A stretch of DNA of 47,979 nt from CAIXMG01 sp964628065. Lineage in GTDB: Bacteria > Patescibacteriota > Minisyncoccia > Phycocordibacterales > UBA1006. Shown here in pieces: positions 45,155-47,979 of the stretch. A program made the position numbers and the translations under genes. The first letter of the stretch is position 1. Every line of letters begins with the position of its first letter. The notes below the pieces were generated by a model. The model saw only the letters and a program-made list of their open reading frames with translations. It was not told the origin of the DNA and made no database searches. The stretch is from the NCBI GenBank assembly GCA_964628065.1, contig CAZVLM010000004.1, positions 1-47,979 on the forward strand, read 5' to 3'.

Positions 45155-46858
45155 ATGACTCAAGCTGACGCACTGAACATCTTAAAAATGGGGCACAATG
45201 TTTTCCTGACGGGAAGTGCGGGAAGTGGAAAAACGTATGTATTAAATGCGTATATTCAGTATTTGCGGGAGCATTCAATTGATGTGGCTGTAACCGCATC
45301 AACCGGTATTGCTGCTACCCATATGGGAGGTATGACGATTCATGCATGGTCGGGAATAGGGATTCGAGACTACTTGTCTGATTACGACATTGATCAAATG
45401 GAGGAAAAGAAATATTTGTGGGATCGCTTTGAAAAAGTAAAAGTACTTGTCATTGATGAAATTTCAATGCTATCAGGAACATTTCTGGATAACCTCGACC
45501 GACTTTGTCGATCAATGAAACGAAAGGATGACAAGCCATTTGGTGGTATTCAAATCGTACTGTGCGGAGACTTATTTCAGCTTCCACCTATTTCAAAAGG
45601 AAATGCTCCTGCAGATTTCGTCGTGCATGCAAACGCATGGCGAAGCATGGGGCTCGCTATGTGTTACCTTACTGAGCAACACCGACAGGAAGATGATGCG
45701 TTTTTAAATATCTTAAACGCGATACGAGCAAATAGCTTGAACCAGTCGCATTTAGATCTTCTTGAATCCAGAATTAAGGAATATGATGATGAAGATTTTC
45801 AGGAAATTACTAAATTGTTTACACATAACGCAGATGTAGACACCATCAACGATCGACAACTCGCAGGAATCGAGGATGACGAGCGAATTTTTACCATGAC
45901 CAGCAAAGGTAAAAGTAACTTGATTGAAAATTTAACTAAGAGCTGCCTTGCGCCTCAAACCCTCCGACTGAAAATCGGCGCGCAAGTTATGTTCGTAAAA
46001 AATAACTTTGATAAAGGATATGTAAACGGAACACGAGGAACCGTAGTAGATTTTGATATGGAAATGGATCTTCCTATTGTAAAAACCCTTGATGGGGAAA
46101 CGGTTACGGTAGACACAGAAACATGGGCGATCGAAGACGAAGGCAAGATTTTAGCATCTATTACGCAAATTCCACTTCGACATGCATGGGCTATTACCGT
46201 ACACAAAAGCCAAGGAATGAGCCTTGATGCGGCGGTTATCGACCTTACCCGGTCATTTGCCTACGGAATGGGATACGTGGCGCTTTCACGCGTACGAACC
46301 CTTAAAGGAGTACATCTCCTTGGCTTTTCAGAGCAGGCACTTCAGGTAGATCCAGTTATTCTGTCTATTGATAAACAACTCCAGGCCTTATCAGAACGTG
46401 GCGTAGATCGACTTCAGGAAATTACGAAGCATGAATTAAAATTAGTTCATGATGATTTTATTTTGAGATCAGGTGGAAGTCTTGAGGTAAAAAAAGTTTC
46501 AAAGAAAACAAAAATGTCACTTGGGAGCAGTGCTAAAACTCATGAGGCAACGTATGACCTTATTAAGTCTGGAAAAACAATTTCCGAAGTTGCAAAAGAG
46601 CGAGACCTTACTTTCGGTACCATTGTAAACCATTTAGAGAAATGCAAAGATTTGGGCATGGATATTAAGTTTAAGCATATTTATATGGACGGCGGAGACC
46701 TTGAAATTATCGAAGGTGCTTTTGAAGCGAACGAGAACGGTCCAAAAACCGACACCGGACAGATCAAGCTTTCTCCCATTAAAACGTACCTCGACAGGGC
46801 AGGGTATGAGTTCGGATTTGATGAGGTAAGGCTGGCGAAGTTGCTTCTTGGAAAATAG
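45155..46858 (+). CDS. Pif1-like superfamily 1B helicase with HTH tail
   Basis: This is a 567-residue DNA helicase. It has Walker A GSAGSGKTYV, ASTGIAATHMGGMTIHAWSGIG (motif Ia), Walker B VLVIDEISMLSG, GGIQIVLCGDLFQLPPI (motif III), and the C-terminal 2B/UvrD-like segment (AWAITVHKSQGMSLDAAVIDL, YVALSRVRTLKGVHLLGF). A helix-turn-helix (HEATYDLIKSGKTISEVAKERDLTFGTIVNHLEKC) of the RecQ/Helicase-tail type completes it. Pif1-type helicases unwind G-quadruplex and stalled forks. The -10 (TATACT, 45142-45147) predicts a one-base leader. Confidence 0.93.
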   Translation: MTQADALNILKMGHNVFLTGSAGSGKTYVLNAYIQYLREHSIDVAVTASTGIAATHMGGMTIHAWSGIGIRDYLSDYDIDQMEEKKYLWDRFEKVKVLVIDEISMLSGTFLDNLDRLCRSMKRKDDKPFGGIQIVLCGDLFQLPPISKGNAPADFVVHANAWRSMGLAMCYLTEQHRQEDDAFLNILNAIRANSLNQSHLDLLESRIKEYDDEDFQEITKLFTHNADVDTINDRQLAGIEDDERIFTMTSKGKSNLIENLTKSCLAPQTLRLKIGAQVMFVKNNFDKGYVNGTRGTVVDFDMEMDLPIVKTLDGETVTVDTETWAIEDEGKILASITQIPLRHAWAITVHKSQGMSLDAAVIDLTRSFAYGMGYVALSRVRTLKGVHLLGFSEQALQVDPVILSIDKQLQALSERGVDRLQEITKHELKLVHDDFILRSGGSLEVKKVSKKTKMSLGSSAKTHEATYDLIKSGKTISEVAKERDLTFGTIVNHLEKCKDLGMDIKFKHIYMDGGDLEIIEGAFEANENGPKTDTGQIKLSPIKTYLDRAGYEFGFDEVRLAKLLLGK

Positions 46859-46875
46859 CACGACTCAGTCAGAAG

Positions 46876-46922
46876 CACCCCTCAGTCTTGCTGCGCAAGA
46901 CAGCTCCCCTTCGCAGGGGAGC
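46876..46922 (+). repeat. Palindromic end repeat, left of DUF559
   Basis: Two hairpins: GTCTTG/CAAGAC (46885-46901) and GCTCCCCT/AGGGGAGC (46903-46922), preceded by CACCCCTCA. The reverse complement matches 47350-47396; only the inner loop region of the first hairpin differs (10 positions, with compensating changes). Confidence 0.85.
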
Positions 46923-46972
46923 ACTCACTCGTTACTCTATCTGAAATTATCAGTTATTTTTATTTTTAAAAT

Positions 46973-47320
46973 ATGTATGAAGTATTTAATAAATCAAAAC
47001 TTCTTGATAGAAGAAAACAATTGCGCCACGAAGCAACTAACCAGGAAAAATTGCTTTGGTATCGCCTGAAAGCTAAACAACTTGGTTTTAAATTTAGAAG
47101 GCAACATGGCATCGGCGGGTATATCGTAGATTTTTACTGCAAAGAGAAAAATCTTATCATCGAACTTGACGGGTTACATCATTTAGAAGCAAAAGAATAT
47201 GATGAATTACGAGACAGGTATCTACAGTCACTGAATCTTACTGTTCTTAGATTTTGGAATAAAGAAATTGATGAGGATATAGAAAAAGTGATTGATACGA
47301 TCAAGAAATTTCTTATTTAA
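46973..47320 (+). CDS. DUF559 (Vsr/PD-(D/E)XK-type) endonuclease
   Basis: This 115-residue protein is a DUF559 domain, a relative of very short patch repair and other PD-(D/E)XK nucleases. Typical blocks: RKQLRHEATNQEKLLWYRLKAKQLGFKFRRQHGIGGYIVDFYCKEKNLIIELDGLHHLEAKEYDELRDRYLQ (in parts), with Asp53 in YIVDFYC and Glu64 in IIELDG as metal ligands, then LTVLRFWNKEI. It is enclosed by inverted palindromic repeats. DUF559 genes beside REP-like palindromes recur in CPR genomes to my knowledge, so mobility in the manner of REP-associated genes is inferred. Confidence 0.92.
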   Translation: MYEVFNKSKLLDRRKQLRHEATNQEKLLWYRLKAKQLGFKFRRQHGIGGYIVDFYCKEKNLIIELDGLHHLEAKEYDELRDRYLQSLNLTVLRFWNKEIDEDIEKVIDTIKKFLI

Positions 47321-47349
47321 TCTCAATAAAACAATACTCCAATAGCGGC

Positions 47350-47396
47350 GCTCCCCTGCGAAGGGGAGCTGTCTGCCGTAGGCAGACTGAGGGGTG
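47350..47396 (-). repeat. Palindromic end repeat, right of DUF559
   Basis: Inverted copy of 46876-46922: GCTCCCCT/AGGGGAGC (47350-47369) and GTCTGCC/GGCAGAC (47371-47387), then TGAGGGGTG. Confidence 0.85.
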
Positions 47397-47450
47397 AGAC
47401 GTTCTGGAAAATAGGGGTGTTTTATTTAAAAAAATTGATATAATAAACGC

Positions 47451-47979
47451 ATGAAAAAACTCTATTTCGACATCGAAACCATCCCCGCCGACGAATCGTC
47501 AACCAAGCCTTTGGAATACCTTTACGAACGCAAACTTTCAAAGAAAATGAAGGATAAGAACTGTTCTCGACAAGAAGCTATTTCTGAAGTAGGAACGTTT
47601 GAAAAATATTTTGATATGACTGGCTTTGATGGCGCATTCGGCCGAGTGCTTTGTATTGCGTATGCGGTAAATGATGAGGAGACTCGTGTTATTTGCAATG
47701 ACGGGAATGAAAAGAAGACTTTGGAAGACTTCTGGTTTGTTGCAAACCAAATCGACTTATTCGTTGGACACAACATTATGGAATTCGACTTGCGATTTTT
47801 GATCCAGCGCTCAATTATTCTTGGTGTTAAGCCGACTTGGAACCGCTTTGAAATTCCTGGCAAAAAACCATGGGATATGGATAAGTTTTTGACATTTGCC
47901 CGATATAAAAGCTGCCCTATTTTTGACACCATGCAGGAATGGTCTAACTGGGGACAGGGGAAGGTGGGACTTGAACACA
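47451..47979 (+). CDS. DnaQ-fold 3'-5' exonuclease (partial, PolB-exo-like)
   Basis: The gene runs off the window; 176 codons are visible. The N-terminus KKLYFDIETIPAD has the DxE exonuclease motif I, followed by GAFGRVLCIAYAVND and FVGHNIMEFDLRFLIQRSIILG (motif II, aspartate), then WDMDKFLTFARY. This matches the predicted 3'-5' exonucleases related to the exonuclease domain of PolB. The -10 (TATAAT, 47439-47444) puts the transcript start exactly on the ATG. Confidence 0.88.
   Translation, partial: MKKLYFDIETIPADESSTKPLEYLYERKLSKKMKDKNCSRQEAISEVGTFEKYFDMTGFDGAFGRVLCIAYAVNDEETRVICNDGNEKKTLEDFWFVANQIDLFVGHNIMEFDLRFLIQRSIILGVKPTWNRFEIPGKKPWDMDKFLTFARYKSCPIFDTMQEWSNWGQGKVGLEH

Larger units (their letters stand above)
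46876..47396 (+). mobile_element. DUF559 gene between inverted palindromes
   Basis: A 521-base unit consisting of two 47-base inverted copies of a two-hairpin palindrome around a single DUF559 gene. No target-site duplication is evident. It sits between the Pif1 gene and the exonuclease gene. Confidence 0.65.

Noticed and set aside
46876..47396. CRISPR array or similar spaced repeats
   Set aside because: Only two inverted copies with a gene between them. No regularly spaced direct repeats exist anywhere in the window.

Overview
The window looks like a stretch of chromosome from a bacterium of the Candidate Phyla Radiation (Patescibacteria), most likely a parcubacterium. This is inferred from the style of the genome, not from a marker gene. 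It is AT-rich with very short intergenic spaces. Arginine is mostly CGA, stops are mostly TAA, and TGA is a true stop (nth ends in TGA). Conserved enzymes are stripped down: a phenylalanyl-tRNA synthetase without the coiled arm and editing domain, an Obg GTPase without a C-terminal extension, and an endonuclease III without its iron-sulfur cluster. Many genes encode small proteins I cannot assign. The window opens inside the end of one gene and closes inside an exonuclease gene. It holds three 100-N gaps. Two of them are flanked by identical 55-base copies and are therefore false gaps between overlapping contigs.

Layout. 0-13 kb: a surface lamin-tail/PKD protein, peptidyl-tRNA hydrolase, ribosomal protein S1, RmuC divergent from a YqeY-like protein, a holin-like membrane protein, a HIT protein with a secreted peptidoglycan-binding protein, two tandem MYG1-like phosphoesterases, ObgE and GatB. 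13-20.6 kb: pheS, an orphan gene, pheT, ribosomal protein L25, a coiled-coil lytic transglycosylase, ribosomal protein L31 type B, release factor 1 (5' end lost in a gap) and tRNA-Ile(GAT). 20.6-26 kb: membrane proteins, TrhO, YciB, and lexA with a 66-aa partner under a textbook SOS promoter. 26-36 kb: a DUF3800 gene with a +1 shift, an EVE protein, several membrane proteins, an ABC-F ATPase, a 691-aa C-type lectin/fibronectin/peptidoglycan-binding surface protein and an HI0933-type flavoprotein. 36-48 kb: two tandem paralogues of an unknown family (the first frameshifted twice), a YgjP-like metalloprotease, a SWIB protein, a cupin, endonuclease III, a pseudouridine synthase, a NYN nuclease, a Pif1-like helicase and a DUF559 endonuclease gene bracketed by inverted palindromic repeats.

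Two patterns run through the whole window. First, about 24 conserved genes have a -10 box so close to the ATG that their mRNAs should be leaderless or carry only a few bases of leader. Second, about a dozen orphan genes have near-consensus -35/-10 promoters followed by a 17-40 base leader that is A/C-rich, poor in G and free of a Shine-Dalgarno sequence. In addition, GC-rich double-hairpin palindromes occur in four places: within the reading frame of pheT, just before nth, and as inverted ends around the DUF559 gene. The DUF559 unit and its palindromes are the best candidate here for an under-described mobile system.
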